Source: Brasilonema angustatum HA4187-MV1 (lineage in GTDB: Bacteria; Cyanobacteriota; Cyanobacteriia; Cyanobacteriales; Nostocaceae). From it: a stretch of DNA of 45,788 nucleotides. Below, piece after piece: positions 9,886-19,688 of the stretch. The notes beneath the pieces were generated by a model. That model had not been told where the DNA came from. It made no database searches and worked only from the letters and a program-made list of their open reading frames with translations. Both the position numbers and the translations under genes were made by a program. The stretch spans positions 1 to 45,788 of the forward strand of contig JAHHGV010000058.1 in assembly GCA_019359695.1 (NCBI GenBank), read 5' to 3'. The stretch's first letter is position 1. Each line of letters opens with the position of its first letter.

Positions 9886-10569
9886 TTATGGATACAGAGG
9901 AGTTTTATCTATTCCTCCAACTTGATTGAGAGGCCAAAAGCGAACGATCGCACGTCCGATAATATTCTCACGTGGAACAAGACCCCAGCAACGGCTATCA
10001 TAACTACTATTGCGGTTATCACCTAACACTAAGTATGAGTTCGGGGGTATCGTCACTGGTTGGGATAAGAAAGACGGTTGCGGACCTGATGTACAAACAT
10101 CAATAACTGTACGTTGTGTAGCTGATAGATACTTGTTTTCTGGAAGGACTTTGTTATTTATATAAACTTTGCCATTCCGGAGTTCAATCTTTTCTCCTGG
10201 TAACCCAATGACACGCTTAATAAAGGCATCTTGGTACTGTTCTTTTTGTAGCTCTTGTGTAGGGGAAAATACTACGATATCGCCTCGCTTCGGACTAGAA
10301 AATTTATAACTTAATTTATCGACAATAATCTTATCTGCCTCCCACTGATTTGGAGATCCATGCAAGGTTGGTTCCATTGAACCAGAAGGAATCCAACGAG
10401 CTTCGGCAACAAATGTGCGAATTCCTAAGGCTAGGACTATGCTTAATATCACTGTCCTACTAAGTTCTGCGAGCCAAGAATTATTGGGTGGTTGGTGACT
10501 AGAGTTATTTTTAGACACTTGATATGCTGTGAAATTACAAAAGTAATGGCTTTGGTGCAGGTGATTCAC
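9886..10569 (-). CDS. lepB: Signal peptidase I
   Basis: Type I leader peptidase of 227 residues. It has one N-terminal membrane helix (about 38-55), then box B WIPSGSMEPTL with the nucleophile Ser64, box C/D with the general base Lys118 in FIKRVIGLPGE, and box E GDNRNSSYDSRCWG. It removes Sec signal peptides on the outer face of the membrane. The first 18 residues before VSKNN look unconserved, so a GTG start near 10516 is an alternative. It is convergent with the nucleotidyltransferase gene, 52 bases apart. Confidence 0.94.
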   Translation of the reverse strand: MNHLHQSHYFCNFTAYQVSKNNSSHQPPNNSWLAELSRTVILSIVLALGIRTFVAEARWIPSGSMEPTLHGSPNQWEADKIIVDKLSYKFSSPKRGDIVVFSPTQELQKEQYQDAFIKRVIGLPGEKIELRNGKVYINNKVLPENKYLSATQRTVIDVCTSGPQPSFLSQPVTIPPNSYLVLGDNRNSSYDSRCWGLVPRENIIGRAIVRFWPLNQVGGIDKTPLYP

Positions 10570-10778
10570 TTGCCTCAGCAGGGATGCTGTATTTGTTTAT
10601 CTTACACTTTACAAATTAGGTGTTAAGGTAATGTAGTCATCTTAAGGGAGTTTATTTATTAAAAATTATAAAGTTTTTGTTACGAAAAACACAAAATGCC
10701 TGCAAAGAATCCAACTAAGTTTAACCTATATAAATAGTTATCTGTCACGCTCAGTTCTTTTTTTTACGCAGTTGATCC

Positions 10779-12101
10779 ATGTCATCTCCTACCAGTTTGC
10801 TGATTCGTCGCGCTCGAATAGTTTTATCCAATGGTGAATCGGTTGTTGGGGATGTGCTGACAAGCGATCGCACAATAATCGAAATTGCACCAGAAATTAC
10901 TGCCACAACGCCAACTACAGAAATTGACGCACAAGGGTTAACTTTGTTGCCAGGAGTCATTGATCCACAAGTCCACTTTCGCGAACCAGGACTGGAACAT
11001 AAGGAAGACTTATTTACCGCCAGTTGTGCTTGTGCCAAAGGGGGAGTCACTTCCTTTTTGGAAATGCCGAATACACGTCCTTTAACAATTACCCAGCAAG
11101 CTCTTGATGATAAGCTACAACGAGCCTCACAAAAGTGCTTGGTTAATTATGGCTTTTTTATTGGGGCAACGACAGACAACTTGCCTGATTTGCTTTTGGC
11201 AAAACCAGCTTGTGGAATCAAGATTTTCATGGGTTCAATGCATGGACAGTTGCTAGTTGACCAAGACGCTGCACTGGAAGCTATATTTTCTAAAGGCGAG
11301 CGTTTAATTGCTGTTCATGCTGAAGACCAAGCCAGAATTAACGAACGTCGCAAGGAATTCGCTGGAATTCATGATCCAGCCATTCATTCTCAAATTCAAG
11401 ATAATCAAGCCGCCCTACTAGCAACTGAGCAAGCGTTAAGACTTTCTAAGAAATATCAGCGTCGTTTGCATATTCTGCATATGTCAACAGCGGAAGAAGC
11501 AAACTTACTGCGTCAAGACAAACCAAGTTGGGTGACAGCAGAAGTCACACCCCAGCATTTGTTACTTAATACCAGTGCGTATGACAAGATTGGCAGCTTT
11601 GCGCAAATGAATCCACCTTTGCGATCGCCCCACGATAATCAAGTCCTTTGGCAAGCTTTGCGTGATGGCGTGATTGATTTTATTGCCACAGATCATGCAC
11701 CTCATACATTGGATGAGAAAGCTCAAGAGTATCCAAATACTCCTTCTGGAATGCCTGGTGTAGAAACTTCTCTACCTTTGATGTTAACCGCTGCAATGCA
11801 AGGACACTGTACCGTTGCTCAAGTTGTTAACTGGATGTCACAAGCGGTAGCCAAGGCATATGGTATTCCAAATAAGGGAGCGATCGCTCCTGGTTATGAT
11901 GCTGATTTAGTTCTTGTAGACTTGGACACTTATCGTCCTGTCTTACGCGAGGAATTGTTGACCAAGTGTGGTTGGAGTCCTTTTGAAAGCTGGAATTTAA
12001 CTGGATGGCCTGTGATAACTATAGTAGGTGGTCAAGTTGTGTATGAAAAAGGCAACGTAGATACACGAGTGCGGGGTCAAGCCTTAACTTTTAATCATTA
12101 G
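10779..12101 (+). CDS. pyrC: Dihydroorotase
   Basis: The 440-residue amidohydrolase has the metal-binding DPQVHFREPG motif, the lysine in CGIKIFMGS that is carboxylated in class I enzymes, and the conserved ATDHAPHT segment. It closes carbamoyl-aspartate to dihydroorotate in pyrimidine synthesis. Length and motifs match class I (long-form) dihydroorotases. The gene stands alone, divergent from lepB with a 209-base spacer. Confidence 0.93.
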   Translation: MSSPTSLLIRRARIVLSNGESVVGDVLTSDRTIIEIAPEITATTPTTEIDAQGLTLLPGVIDPQVHFREPGLEHKEDLFTASCACAKGGVTSFLEMPNTRPLTITQQALDDKLQRASQKCLVNYGFFIGATTDNLPDLLLAKPACGIKIFMGSMHGQLLVDQDAALEAIFSKGERLIAVHAEDQARINERRKEFAGIHDPAIHSQIQDNQAALLATEQALRLSKKYQRRLHILHMSTAEEANLLRQDKPSWVTAEVTPQHLLLNTSAYDKIGSFAQMNPPLRSPHDNQVLWQALRDGVIDFIATDHAPHTLDEKAQEYPNTPSGMPGVETSLPLMLTAAMQGHCTVAQVVNWMSQAVAKAYGIPNKGAIAPGYDADLVLVDLDTYRPVLREELLTKCGWSPFESWNLTGWPVITIVGGQVVYEKGNVDTRVRGQALTFNH

Positions 12102-12112
12102 TCAACCGCACT

Positions 12113-12176
12113 GGCTCCCCTCCTGCAGCGCTGGCTCGTCTTGGCGGTACCCTGCGGGAAGCCGCTACGTGTCTAC
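12113..12176 (-). repeat. Degenerate copy of dispersed GGCTTCCCG-type repeat
   Basis: Read on the minus strand this stretch contains GGCTTCCCGCAGGGTA and GAGCCAGCG, matching the cores of the repeats at about 16407-16453 and 33464-33510 (GGCTTCCCGTAGGGTAGC). It lies directly downstream of pyrC and has no coding potential. Confidence 0.6.
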
Positions 12177-12316
12177 GTTAAATCAGGTATTCTTCTGGCG
12201 GATCGGGAGTAGCTGTCAAACAACCGTGAACATGCCTGAAATAGCCAAAGTCTGTTTAGTACATATGTATGATGTGTAAGTCCTAACAGTTTGACTGGAA
12301 TCAGCTAAGTAGAAAA

Positions 12317-13429
12317 ATGGGCACTCATTTTCATAACCTTCTCAATCAAAATCCTTTAGTTCGGGCAATACACACTGCTGTTAAAGGAAGAGCTAGATAT
12401 AAGGTAAATGGGCTTTATCGTTCGGAAGCTCTCAAAAGATATCTTGAATTGCGATTATCGGAACACAAAAACATTCAACAAGTTAGTGCCAATCATGATA
12501 CAGGAAATGTTCTTGTTCTTTTCCACTCAGATTTGAGTGCAAATGCTATAGCCTCGCTTCTTGAAAGAACTGTCTTAGATTACAGAAAACAAGGCACAAA
12601 ATTGCCTGTAAGGACAGCTTATATCAGCGCAGCGTCACAAGAAGCAAAAATTTCACCTATAAACAAAAGAAAATTAAATCACTTGACAGTCGGTGAGCAC
12701 AAACAAAAAAGCACCCAAACGCATGTGAAAAAACAATTAGAGCAAGCGGGCAGTCAACTTATTCTAATATCAGGAACCACTGTGTCCACTCTTGTTCTAT
12801 TCACCGGGCTGCTACATAGGTATGGTCTTGATGAACGCATTTTACTAGCAATTCAGAAGCTGCATACGCCACTTCTTGATCACATTATGGTTGGCATCAC
12901 TTTTCTCGGACAACCAGTCGTTTTGCTGTTAATTTGTTTGGGATTGAGAATGGGACTGCAGCGTTATAATCGTCGCATTCAAGCAACTACCTTGAGCATA
13001 GCTGCAATTGGTGCTATAAGCTTAACTTTTTTCCTAAAACGGCTATTTGGTAGAGCACGTCCAGATTTATGGGACTGGATTATTAATGTAGGACATCACA
13101 GCTTTCCTAGCGGTCATGCAATGGGGTCAATAGTGATTTATGGCTTTGTAGGCTATATTTTGGCAAAGGAATTTCCTCAATGGCGAGGACAAATTTTTGC
13201 TTTAACCGTTGTTTTAATTATTGCAATAGGTTTTAGTCGGCTTTATCTGGGTGTACACTGGCCTACTGATGTACTAGCTGGCTATGCGACAGGCTTAGTG
13301 TGGTTGATTGTCTGTATTAAGAGCTTGGAACTGTGGCAAAAATCTCAATTATCAGGTAAATATTTACACAGTTTTTTAGGAAGGACAAATTTACAACAAG
13401 CCCAAAAGGTACAAATTACATGCGCCTAG
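12317..13429 (+). CDS. PAP2-family membrane phosphatase with N-terminal HMA-like domain
   Basis: The 370-residue protein has two parts. Residues about 15-90 resemble the HMA_2-type ferredoxin-like domain found in front of some cyanobacterial P-type ATPases, but no CxxC metal site is present. Residues about 145-345 form a multi-helix PAP2 domain with all three catalytic motifs: KRLFGRARP (241-249), PSGH (264-267) and SRLYLGVHWPTD (307-318). It should dephosphorylate a lipid phosphate or pyrophosphate in the membrane; the substrate is unknown. The last 14 bases overlap the convergent tsaE gene. Confidence 0.88.
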   Translation: MGTHFHNLLNQNPLVRAIHTAVKGRARYKVNGLYRSEALKRYLELRLSEHKNIQQVSANHDTGNVLVLFHSDLSANAIASLLERTVLDYRKQGTKLPVRTAYISAASQEAKISPINKRKLNHLTVGEHKQKSTQTHVKKQLEQAGSQLILISGTTVSTLVLFTGLLHRYGLDERILLAIQKLHTPLLDHIMVGITFLGQPVVLLLICLGLRMGLQRYNRRIQATTLSIAAIGAISLTFFLKRLFGRARPDLWDWIINVGHHSFPSGHAMGSIVIYGFVGYILAKEFPQWRGQIFALTVVLIIAIGFSRLYLGVHWPTDVLAGYATGLVWLIVCIKSLELWQKSQLSGKYLHSFLGRTNLQQAQKVQITCA

Positions 13430-13883
13430 TAACGATTTCTTCACTAAGAACACAATTATGGGGTGTAATTTCCGCTTGGCGAGTTTTTTCATCTCCATAA
13501 CTCAAGCGTACACTAAGATAGCTATCTGGTTTGTAGGGCATACGTTCCGCCCACTCAATCGCGACAATTCCTGGTGTAACTTCAATGCCTTCCCAGTAGG
13601 TTTCCAAGTTTAATGCGGGGACTTCATTTGATTCCAAACGGTATAAATCCAGATGGTAAAGCGGAAGGCGTCCTTCTGTATACTCGTTAATTAGGGTAAA
13701 AGTTGGGCTAACAATTGGATCAGTAATGCCTAAGCCTTCCCCAATCCCTTGTACTAAAGTCGTTTTGCCAGCACCTAAATCACCTTCTAGCAAAATGACA
13801 TTACCAGCATTTAGTGATTGACCAAGAGTTATTCCAAGCTTTCGCGTCGCGGTTGTATCTGCCAGAAAAATTTTGCTCATCAC
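13416..13883 (-). CDS. tsaE: tRNA threonylcarbamoyladenosine biosynthesis ATPase TsaE
   Basis: The 155-residue P-loop protein has Walker A EGDLGAGKTT (33-42), the SPTFTLINEY switch-like motif and LYHLDLYRLE, all typical of TsaE. It binds and hydrolyses ATP during t6A synthesis with TsaB and TsaD in the cytoplasm. The length is normal. Its 3' end overlaps the PAP2 gene on the other strand by 14 bases, so both messages share antisense ends. Confidence 0.95.
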   Translation of the reverse strand: MMSKIFLADTTATRKLGITLGQSLNAGNVILLEGDLGAGKTTLVQGIGEGLGITDPIVSPTFTLINEYTEGRLPLYHLDLYRLESNEVPALNLETYWEGIEVTPGIVAIEWAERMPYKPDSYLSVRLSYGDEKTRQAEITPHNCVLSEEIVTRRM

Positions 13884-14195
13884 TGACCTCCTTCGCTCAA
13901 TTCAAAATTTTGAATATCCACTACGCCCAATTGGCAGCTTGTGGGCAGGAAGTAGAAAATTCAAAATTATTTTTTGTTCGTGCAGCCTGCCGGTAGAACA
14001 TACTATAAATTTTGAATTGGTTTATCATGTTGTCTTCTCAACCTTTTGACTTTTGATCGTAAATGAAAGGGTCTAAGACCGCTAGGTGTATACGTAGTCT
14101 CACTTTCAGTTGAGGTTTAAATCGCCCCCAATGGAAGAAAATGTCTTTCATTTTGCGAAAAGTTTGCGCGTCCAGGTTTCCCGGCGCAAAACTTT
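13884..14195. repeat. Intergenic region with dispersed AATTTTGAAT repeats and a hairpin
   Basis: This 312-base spacer between tsaE and the yvcK-like gene has no gene. It contains several copies of TTCAAAATTTTGAAT-like sequence (about 13900-13915, 13957-13970, 14006-14020), related to the heptamer array that starts at 14203. A strong inverted repeat at 14157-14197 closes the region. Confidence 0.6.
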
Positions 14196-14197
14196 TC
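14157..14197 (-). terminator. Hairpin at the end of the yvcK-like gene
   Basis: GAAAAGTTTGCGC (14157-14169) and GCGCAAAACTTTTC (14184-14197) form a long near-perfect stem with a 14-base loop. It begins at the stop codon of the minus-strand yvcK-like gene. It may end transcription, although the following T-run is short. Confidence 0.5.
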
Positions 14198-15590
14198 AAG
14201 ACGAATTTTGAATTTTGAATTTTGAATTATTAAGATGCCCCCCACTATACCACCGCCACAACACTCGTGCTAATAGTTGGGAGTTGTGACGGACGCAACC
14301 TGTTTCATCTTCATGCATCACGTTAGCTATCACAATTCGCCGTCCCAACTGGGTTACGGCTTCTCGATCTAGAAAAACAGGATGGGAGTGTTGTTGAGCA
14401 TAGCGGATCAGTGCACGCTCACTAGGAGATTTTTTGTGTACCAGTACAGCATTAAACAGAGGTCTACCGCAAGCAGCATCAATCGCCCTAATGTGGTCAG
14501 CAACAGTGTATCCCTGAGTTTCTCCAGGTTGTGTCATGATATTACATATGTAAATGCGTGGTGCGTCCGAGGCGGCGATCGCATCAGCAATCTCTGGTAC
14601 TAACAAATTAGGAATGACGCTGGTGTAAAGACTACCAGGACCCATAATGATGTAATTAGCTTCTTTGATTGCCTTAATAGCTGCTGGCAAAGCTGGCGGA
14701 TTTGCAGGAATGCAGCCAATTTTGACAATACTACCACCCGCTTCGGTAATTTTAGATTCCCCTTCTATACGGCGACCATCGGCTAACTCAGCCCAAAGAC
14801 GCACATCGGTAAGAGTTGCTGGCAAAACTTGTCCTCGGATTGCTAAGACTTTAGAACTGGCAGCTACACCTCTTTCCAAATCGCCAGTAATGTCACTCAT
14901 CGCCGTCAAGAACAAATTGCCAAAACTGTGACCTGTCAAACCATCTCCAGCTTTAAAGCGGTACTGAAACAGTTCTGTCAATAACTTTTCTTCGTCAGCT
15001 AATGCTGCTAAACAATTACGAATATCTCCTGGTGGTAGCACGCCAAATTCCTGACGTAACCGTCCTGAAGAACCGCCATCATCGGCTACAGTGACAATGG
15101 CAGTAATATTGGCGCTGTAAGCTTTCAAACCTCTTAGCAGTGTGGAAAGTCCAGTACCACCACCAATGACTACAATTTTCGGTCTCCGGTACAATCGGCG
15201 ATGTGCCAGCAAGACATCAATAAGTTCCTCATCGCCTTCTGATCGCAGTACCTGAGTAATTGAACTTACTGTCCGAGTTTGTCCCCACAGAAGCAGCAAC
15301 AAGCCACCCAGTATCACCAAAGGACCGCTGATGTAATACGGTACAATATCGGTGATCACTCCCAGAATGCCCCTCAAAAACTTAATCGCCCAAAAAATTG
15401 GCGTTAGCCTAATCCAGATAGCAAATCCCAGACTTGCTAAAATCATACCTCCAACACTAATGAGTAACCATCGTTTCACCGATAGCCCAGGGGACAACCA
15501 CTTGAACCACTGGTTCACTCGATAGGAAGTGCGACTGCGTGACTGCTTTTGCAGGGCTTTGAGGGCTTGTCTGAGAAAACCAATTGACAT
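14196..15590 (-). CDS. YvcK/GlmR-like (CofD-fold) gluconeogenesis factor, membrane-anchored form
   Basis: The 464-residue protein has two hydrophobic segments at the N-terminus (about 40-60 and 80-105), then a CofD-like Rossmann domain with [31 protein letters not shown] and [12 protein letters not shown]. These are signature motifs of the YvcK/GlmR family, which binds UDP-sugars and links carbon metabolism to cell-wall synthesis in Bacillus. The membrane extension is common in cyanobacterial members. The last residues ([10 protein letters not shown]) are encoded by a heptamer tandem repeat and are probably not ancestral. Confidence 0.88.
   Translation of the reverse strand: MSIGFLRQALKALQKQSRSRTSYRVNQWFKWLSPGLSVKRWLLISVGGMILASLGFAIWIRLTPIFWAIKFLRGILGVITDIVPYYISGPLVILGGLLLLLWGQTRTVSSITQVLRSEGDEELIDVLLAHRRLYRRPKIVVIGGGTGLSTLLRGLKAYSANITAIVTVADDGGSSGRLRQEFGVLPPGDIRNCLAALADEEKLLTELFQYRFKAGDGLTGHSFGNLFLTAMSDITGDLERGVAASSKVLAIRGQVLPATLTDVRLWAELADGRRIEGESKITEAGGSIVKIGCIPANPPALPAAIKAIKEANYIIMGPGSLYTSVIPNLLVPEIADAIAASDAPRIYICNIMTQPGETQGYTVADHIRAIDAACGRPLFNAVLVHKKSPSERALIRYAQQHSHPVFLDREAVTQLGRRIVIANVMHEDETGCVRHNSQLLARVLWRWYSGGHLNNSKFKIQNSS
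14203..14229. repeat. Tandem heptamer (GAATTTT)n inside the yvcK-like 3' end
   Basis: About four units of GAATTTT in tandem, a short tandem repeat family of filamentous cyanobacteria. It is read through in frame by the yvcK-like gene, giving its C-terminal SKFKIQNSS-type tail. Confidence 0.8.
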
Positions 15591-15762
15591 ACCTGATTTA
15601 TAGCAGTACTACTAACAATGATTAACAGAAAATGTATACCACCTGGTTGAAATTCAGATGTGGAATTGTTACACTTTTCAATCCGATTGGACTAAAAGTA
15701 CATAGTCTAAATTGCCAGTATACCGACTCAATAGGCTTTATGGTCAAAAAAACAACAAGTAA

Positions 15763-16254
15763 ATGGAACAGCGAATTTTAGGAATAGATCCGGGACTAGC
15801 AATTTTAGGATTTGGGGCGATTATATGCCAAAAAAATCAAGACAAGGTGCAACATGATTGTGTAAGTCTACTCGACTTTGGTGTTATCAATACGCCAGCT
15901 AATACAGAAATCGGACAGCGGCTATGTACGTTATACGACGATTTACACACCCTGATAAAAGAATTTCAACCTCAACTGGTAGCAATAGAGAAACTTTTCT
16001 TTTATCGTATGGCAAATACTATCCTCATTGCACAAGCACGAGGAATAGTCATGTTGGTGTTGGCACAGCATCACTTACCAACAGTGGAATTTAATCCTGC
16101 CCAAATTAAACAGGCATTAACGGGATATGGTAACGCGGATAAACAGGAAGTTCAGCAAGCAGTGGCGCGAGAGTTGAATTTAGACTACATTCCTCATCCA
16201 GACGATGCTGCAGATGCATTGGCTGTTGCCTTGACGGCGTGGTTTCAGATTTAG
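15763..16254 (+). CDS. ruvC: Holliday junction resolvase RuvC
   Basis: The 163-residue RNase H-fold endonuclease starts [11 protein letters not shown]. The four catalytic acids are visible: Asp9, Glu76 (VAIEKLFF), Asp148 and Asp151 ([12 protein letters not shown]). It cuts four-way DNA junctions during recombination with RuvAB, whose genes are not nearby. The length is normal for RuvC. It is divergent from the yvcK-like gene. Confidence 0.95.
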   Translation: MEQRILGIDPGLAILGFGAIICQKNQDKVQHDCVSLLDFGVINTPANTEIGQRLCTLYDDLHTLIKEFQPQLVAIEKLFFYRMANTILIAQARGIVMLVLAQHHLPTVEFNPAQIKQALTGYGNADKQEVQQAVARELNLDYIPHPDDAADALAVALTAWFQI

Positions 16255-16366
16255 TTATCCCTTAAAAAAATAAGGCAAGTCTAATGTATAACCGGAAACT
16301 AAAGGATAAAGTTTTTCATCCTTTATGGTTTTTAGTTCATTTTTTATTTTCCTCTCAAGAAACACA

Positions 16367-16480
16367 GGGGTGTAAGGGGTGTAAGGGGAGCCAGTGCTCG
16401 GCTAGAGTTTCCCGACTTGTAGACGCCGGAGACGGCTTCCTGCAGGGTAGCACAAGCGCGTTGTAGGGGTGTAAGGGAAA
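16367..16480 (+). repeat. Composite repeat: GGGTGTAA units plus GGAGCCAGTG / CCCGACTTG block
   Basis: Tandem GGGGTGTAA units (about 16367-16388) are followed by GGAGCCAGTG, then GTTTCCCGACTTGTAGACG and GGCTTCCTGCAGGGTAGCAC (to 16453), then another GGGTGTAAGGG. The same parts recur in the same order, inverted, at about 27590-27752, and the core recurs at 33464-33510. It is a dispersed intergenic repeat with no coding potential. The remainder of the 16255-16683 spacer holds no recognisable gene. Confidence 0.75.
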
Positions 16481-16683
16481 AAGGTGTTTCTTTCATATTT
16501 TACTGGCTGCTAAGCTGCTAGTTGAAGGCTCAGATCTTGAAGTCAACAGACTGAGGCTTTAAAACAACGCCTGATTAGTGCTTGTGCAGTAGATCTGAAT
16601 TAAGCAGTTGTATGAAGGTTAATTTTATAACCAGTTTTTCCAGAAAAATATCCGTGACGTACATATTTTGGCAATATTTTAGG

Positions 16684-17403
16684 TTAGGAAGATTTTTCAA
16701 AATGCTGACCTTGAGAAGAAGATTCAAACTTATACCCGACGCCTCGTACAGTTTGAATTAATGCTGGTTGGCTGGCATCAATCTCAATCTTCTTGCGAAT
16801 TTGACCGATATGAACGTCTACAACTCTTTGATCCCCGACGTACTCATAGTCCCAAACCTCCTGAATCAGTTCAGAACGCCGCCAAACTCGACCAGGATGG
16901 CTAGCTAAAAAATGCAACAGGTCAAACTCCAAAGCAGTTAAAGGCACTGGTTGGCTGTTAAGTGTGACTTCCCGCCGTACGGGGTCAATCATTAATTTTT
17001 CAAAGACTAACCTCTTCTGTTCTGCCGTAGTAACAACACGTTGACGCCTTAAAATGGCTGCTACTCTAACTTCTAGTTCCCCTAGACCAAAGGGTTTGGT
17101 CAGATAATCATCCGCACCTTTAGAAAAGCCGCGAATCTTGTCGGCTTCGTCTGCACGACTTGTTAACATCAATACAAAAACTCCGTTACGGCTTTGCATC
17201 TCTTGGCAGAGGTTAAATCCGATGACGTCTGGTAAATTTACATCTAAAATTACCAAGTCTGGGTTAAATTGCTCAAACAGCGCAAGAGCAGTTTTACCAT
17301 CTTCGGCAGATTCTACCTGATAGTTTTGCTTAATTAAGAAGCGTTGGATTAAGTTTCGAACCGCAGGGTCGTCATCAACTACAAGAATCTTGGCAGGAGC
17401 CAT
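16684..17403 (-). CDS. OmpR/PhoB-type response regulator
   Basis: A receiver domain (about 5-120) with the acidic pocket VVDDD (10-12), phosphoacceptor Asp54 (LVILDVNLPD), the Thr in MLTSRAD and the lysine in YLTKPFG is followed by a winged-helix DNA-binding domain (about 140-235; PLTALEFDLLHFLASHPG, RVVDVHIGQIRKKIE, TVRGVGYKFE). It is a transcription factor of a two-component system. No histidine kinase gene is adjacent, so its partner and signal are unknown. I chose the ATG at 17403 because the receiver domain starts there; ATG at 17409 or TTG at 17421 are in frame. Confidence 0.92.
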   Translation of the reverse strand: MAPAKILVVDDDPAVRNLIQRFLIKQNYQVESAEDGKTALALFEQFNPDLVILDVNLPDVIGFNLCQEMQSRNGVFVLMLTSRADEADKIRGFSKGADDYLTKPFGLGELEVRVAAILRRQRVVTTAEQKRLVFEKLMIDPVRREVTLNSQPVPLTALEFDLLHFLASHPGRVWRRSELIQEVWDYEYVGDQRVVDVHIGQIRKKIEIDASQPALIQTVRGVGYKFESSSQGQHFEKSS

Positions 17404-18176
17404 GACCATCACTTTGCACAAAAATTTATAGGATAAAGGGCGAATTCCGTCAAAAAAATGGTTTTCGCATTGGAGACAATATGTATCTACAAGGCTAAGG
17501 TATGATTTCCCTGATTATTTAAATACTAGTGTAATCAGGATTATCCACAATTAGGGCGTAAATATTTTGGAAATGCTGCCCATTGCTCCAGTATTTGACT
17601 TTTTTGTCAATTTTGTTTGTGTCCATAGGGCAAATCCTCTAACCTTAGCCACAACAACTGGTTTAACTTGGACAGAAGCTATCCCAGATGTGCGATAATT
17701 TAAAACCCTTTAATTTTAAATCGAGATGTGACTTTATGGCACGAGGAAGCAAAAGACAATTATTTAGAACTCACCTTGGAGGAACGTAAATTGTTGAATC
17801 TGAAACACAAGAGATTTTTTCATCGTAAAAATTGCCTTTTAGGTATTTTTTGCTTAAATTCTAGAGTAAAGCCCTAGTTAATCAACGACATGAGGGGATA
17901 CACGGAGCTATGGCTATATGTTAAAGTGGCTATAAGCTAATCGTCATTCATTTTCCCAAACTGATTCGCTTGTAGTAAGGGCTTCAGTCCTGGCTTTATG
18001 CAACTTAAATGCTCATTAGCTTAGTTAAAATTACCAAACTAGTGTGGCTTACCAGTGCTAATATCCGGGTGAAGCATACGAATTGACCAAAACTTTGGTT
18101 TCAACCAAGATAAAAATATAGTATTTTTTGTTTAGTAAAACATTGCCGCTGACTGAGGCTGAAGTAATAAACTCCC
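17404..18176. other. Long intergenic region with a possible dispersed repeat
   Basis: About 770 bases without a convincing gene. An AGTAAGGGCTTCAGTCCT segment near 17975 matches a palindrome-like repeat seen widely in cyanobacterial spacers. A 49-codon frame from GTG 17728 (it includes LTLEERKLLNLKHKRFF) has no match that I know; it could be a small protein or the remnant of a larger gene. Promoters for the divergent regulator and the CPP1-like gene must lie here, but I could not place them. Confidence 0.4.
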
Positions 18177-18806
18177 ATGAGCGACGAGCAGAATCCCTAC
18201 GATAAACTTGGGCTATCAGAAGATGCTAGCTTTGATGAAATTCAAGATGTTCGCAATCGTCTATTGGAGCAACACAGTGGCGATGCTAAGCGTCTGGAAG
18301 CTATAGAAGCTGCTTATGATGCGATTTTGATGGAACGCTTGAAGATGCGCCAGGAAGGTAAAATTAAAGTGCCTGAACGTATCCGATTTCCAGAGCGTTT
18401 AGTGCAATCGCTTCCAAAAGAAAGTCAAACTCCTCGCCAGCAGTCACCTGCATGGCTGCAACGAATTCTAGATAAGCCAACATTAACAGATACTTTGTTG
18501 CCTGGAGCTTGGTATGTTGGATTAAGTGCCATTAGCGTTTTTTACCAAGCTGGTGGCGACCAAGCATTGCAATTAGCGTTAGTACTTGGGGTGTGTGTCA
18601 GTATTTACTTTCTTAATCGTAAGGAAAAAAAGTTTGGTAGAGCAGTTTTATTAACGCTAATTGGTCTTACTACAGGGTTAATTGCAGGAGGGCTAGTCGC
18701 CACATGGCTTATCCCTCAAACACAGATTATGAATGTGACTCAAAATCAGTTTTCTACTGTCGTCACATTCGTATTATTATGGCTTATCAGTAGCTTTTTA
18801 AAATAA
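18177..18806 (+). CDS. CPP1-like J-domain-like membrane protein
   Basis: The 209-residue protein starts with a degenerate J-like domain (NPYDKLGLSEDASFDEIQ, then EAIEAAYDAILMERLKMR), lacking the HPD motif needed to stimulate Hsp70. Three or four membrane helices follow (about 115-205). This is the layout of the CPP1-like family; plant CPP1 is a chaperone for protochlorophyllide oxidoreductase. A similar photosynthesis-related role is inferred, not shown. The first and last helices place it in the cytoplasmic or thylakoid membrane. Confidence 0.88.
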   Translation: MSDEQNPYDKLGLSEDASFDEIQDVRNRLLEQHSGDAKRLEAIEAAYDAILMERLKMRQEGKIKVPERIRFPERLVQSLPKESQTPRQQSPAWLQRILDKPTLTDTLLPGAWYVGLSAISVFYQAGGDQALQLALVLGVCVSIYFLNRKEKKFGRAVLLTLIGLTTGLIAGGLVATWLIPQTQIMNVTQNQFSTVVTFVLLWLISSFLK

Positions 18807-18869
18807 ATGGGTCATTGAACAACAGGTAATAAAGAACAGATCCCTTAATTCAATTGCAACTCAGCTTGT

Positions 18870-19559
18870 CTATTGTGGCGTTGTTTGTAGAACTAGATCT
18901 ACAGCAGAACTTAAATCCTGGGCAATTAAGTTAGGCTGGTAGAGTTCTAGTTGAGAGCGATCGCGAATGCCACACTCCACAGCTATGACCTTAATGTTAT
19001 GTTTTGTGGCAGAAATGATGTCAGCTTCTGTATCCCCCACCATCCAAATATCAGTGGGAGGGGGCAATTCTTCAATTGCCCGTGCCATCAACAAAGGTTT
19101 ATCATCAATGTCACGGGTTTTGACATGATCGTCGCTTAAGCAGTAACAGCGATTTTCTGGGAAAAATCTCCCTAAATCGTGTTTATTAAAAGCATAATCT
19201 AATTCCCGAATCCGACGCATAGTCATAACAACTAAATCTATACCTGCCTGTTGAGCTTTTAACAGTGCTTCTACAGCACCAGAAGCTAGGCAGTCATACT
19301 GAAAGTAAGATTCTGTATGCACAGTTTGTAGCCGCAATTGAGAAAACTCTTGTGCCTGCACTTCATCTAAACCAGAAATCATACCAATTTTTTTTTCGGA
19401 AACGCGCGATCGCTTCAGCTGCCAAAATTCTGCTTTTGCAAGTTGTTGTACCTGTTGGTTTGGACATTGGATTTCTTCCAAGCAAAATTGGTACACACGG
19501 TAGTACCGCTCAGAAACATCAATGATCGGGCCATCAAAATCTGTAATAATTCTTAACAT
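18870..19559 (-). CDS. HAD-superfamily hydrolase
   Basis: The 229-residue protein has the HAD motifs: motif I DFDGP (nucleophile Asp7, general acid Asp9), motif II VVMTMRR with the Thr, a lysine near KTRDIDDKPLL and motif IV MVGDTEADI. The cap inserted between motifs I and II is helical, as in phosphoglycolate-phosphatase-like members. The substrate is unknown. It is convergent with the CPP1-like gene, 63 bases apart. Confidence 0.88.
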   Translation of the reverse strand: MLRIITDFDGPIIDVSERYYRVYQFCLEEIQCPNQQVQQLAKAEFWQLKRSRVSEKKIGMISGLDEVQAQEFSQLRLQTVHTESYFQYDCLASGAVEALLKAQQAGIDLVVMTMRRIRELDYAFNKHDLGRFFPENRCYCLSDDHVKTRDIDDKPLLMARAIEELPPPTDIWMVGDTEADIISATKHNIKVIAVECGIRDRSQLELYQPNLIAQDLSSAVDLVLQTTPQ

Positions 19560-19688
19560 TTTTTTATGAAAATGTAAATATTATCTACAGAATATCCCAA
19601 ATCATGCTACTTTATACTTTTGAAAAATTGATAAATTAATTTTGGATTTCTAATATGTCATCCAAAATTTTTGAGACGACTAAATATT

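Noticed and set aside
7460-13883. tsaB and tsaE as one operon
   Set aside because: They are over 5 kb apart with genes on both strands between them; only their shared function links them.
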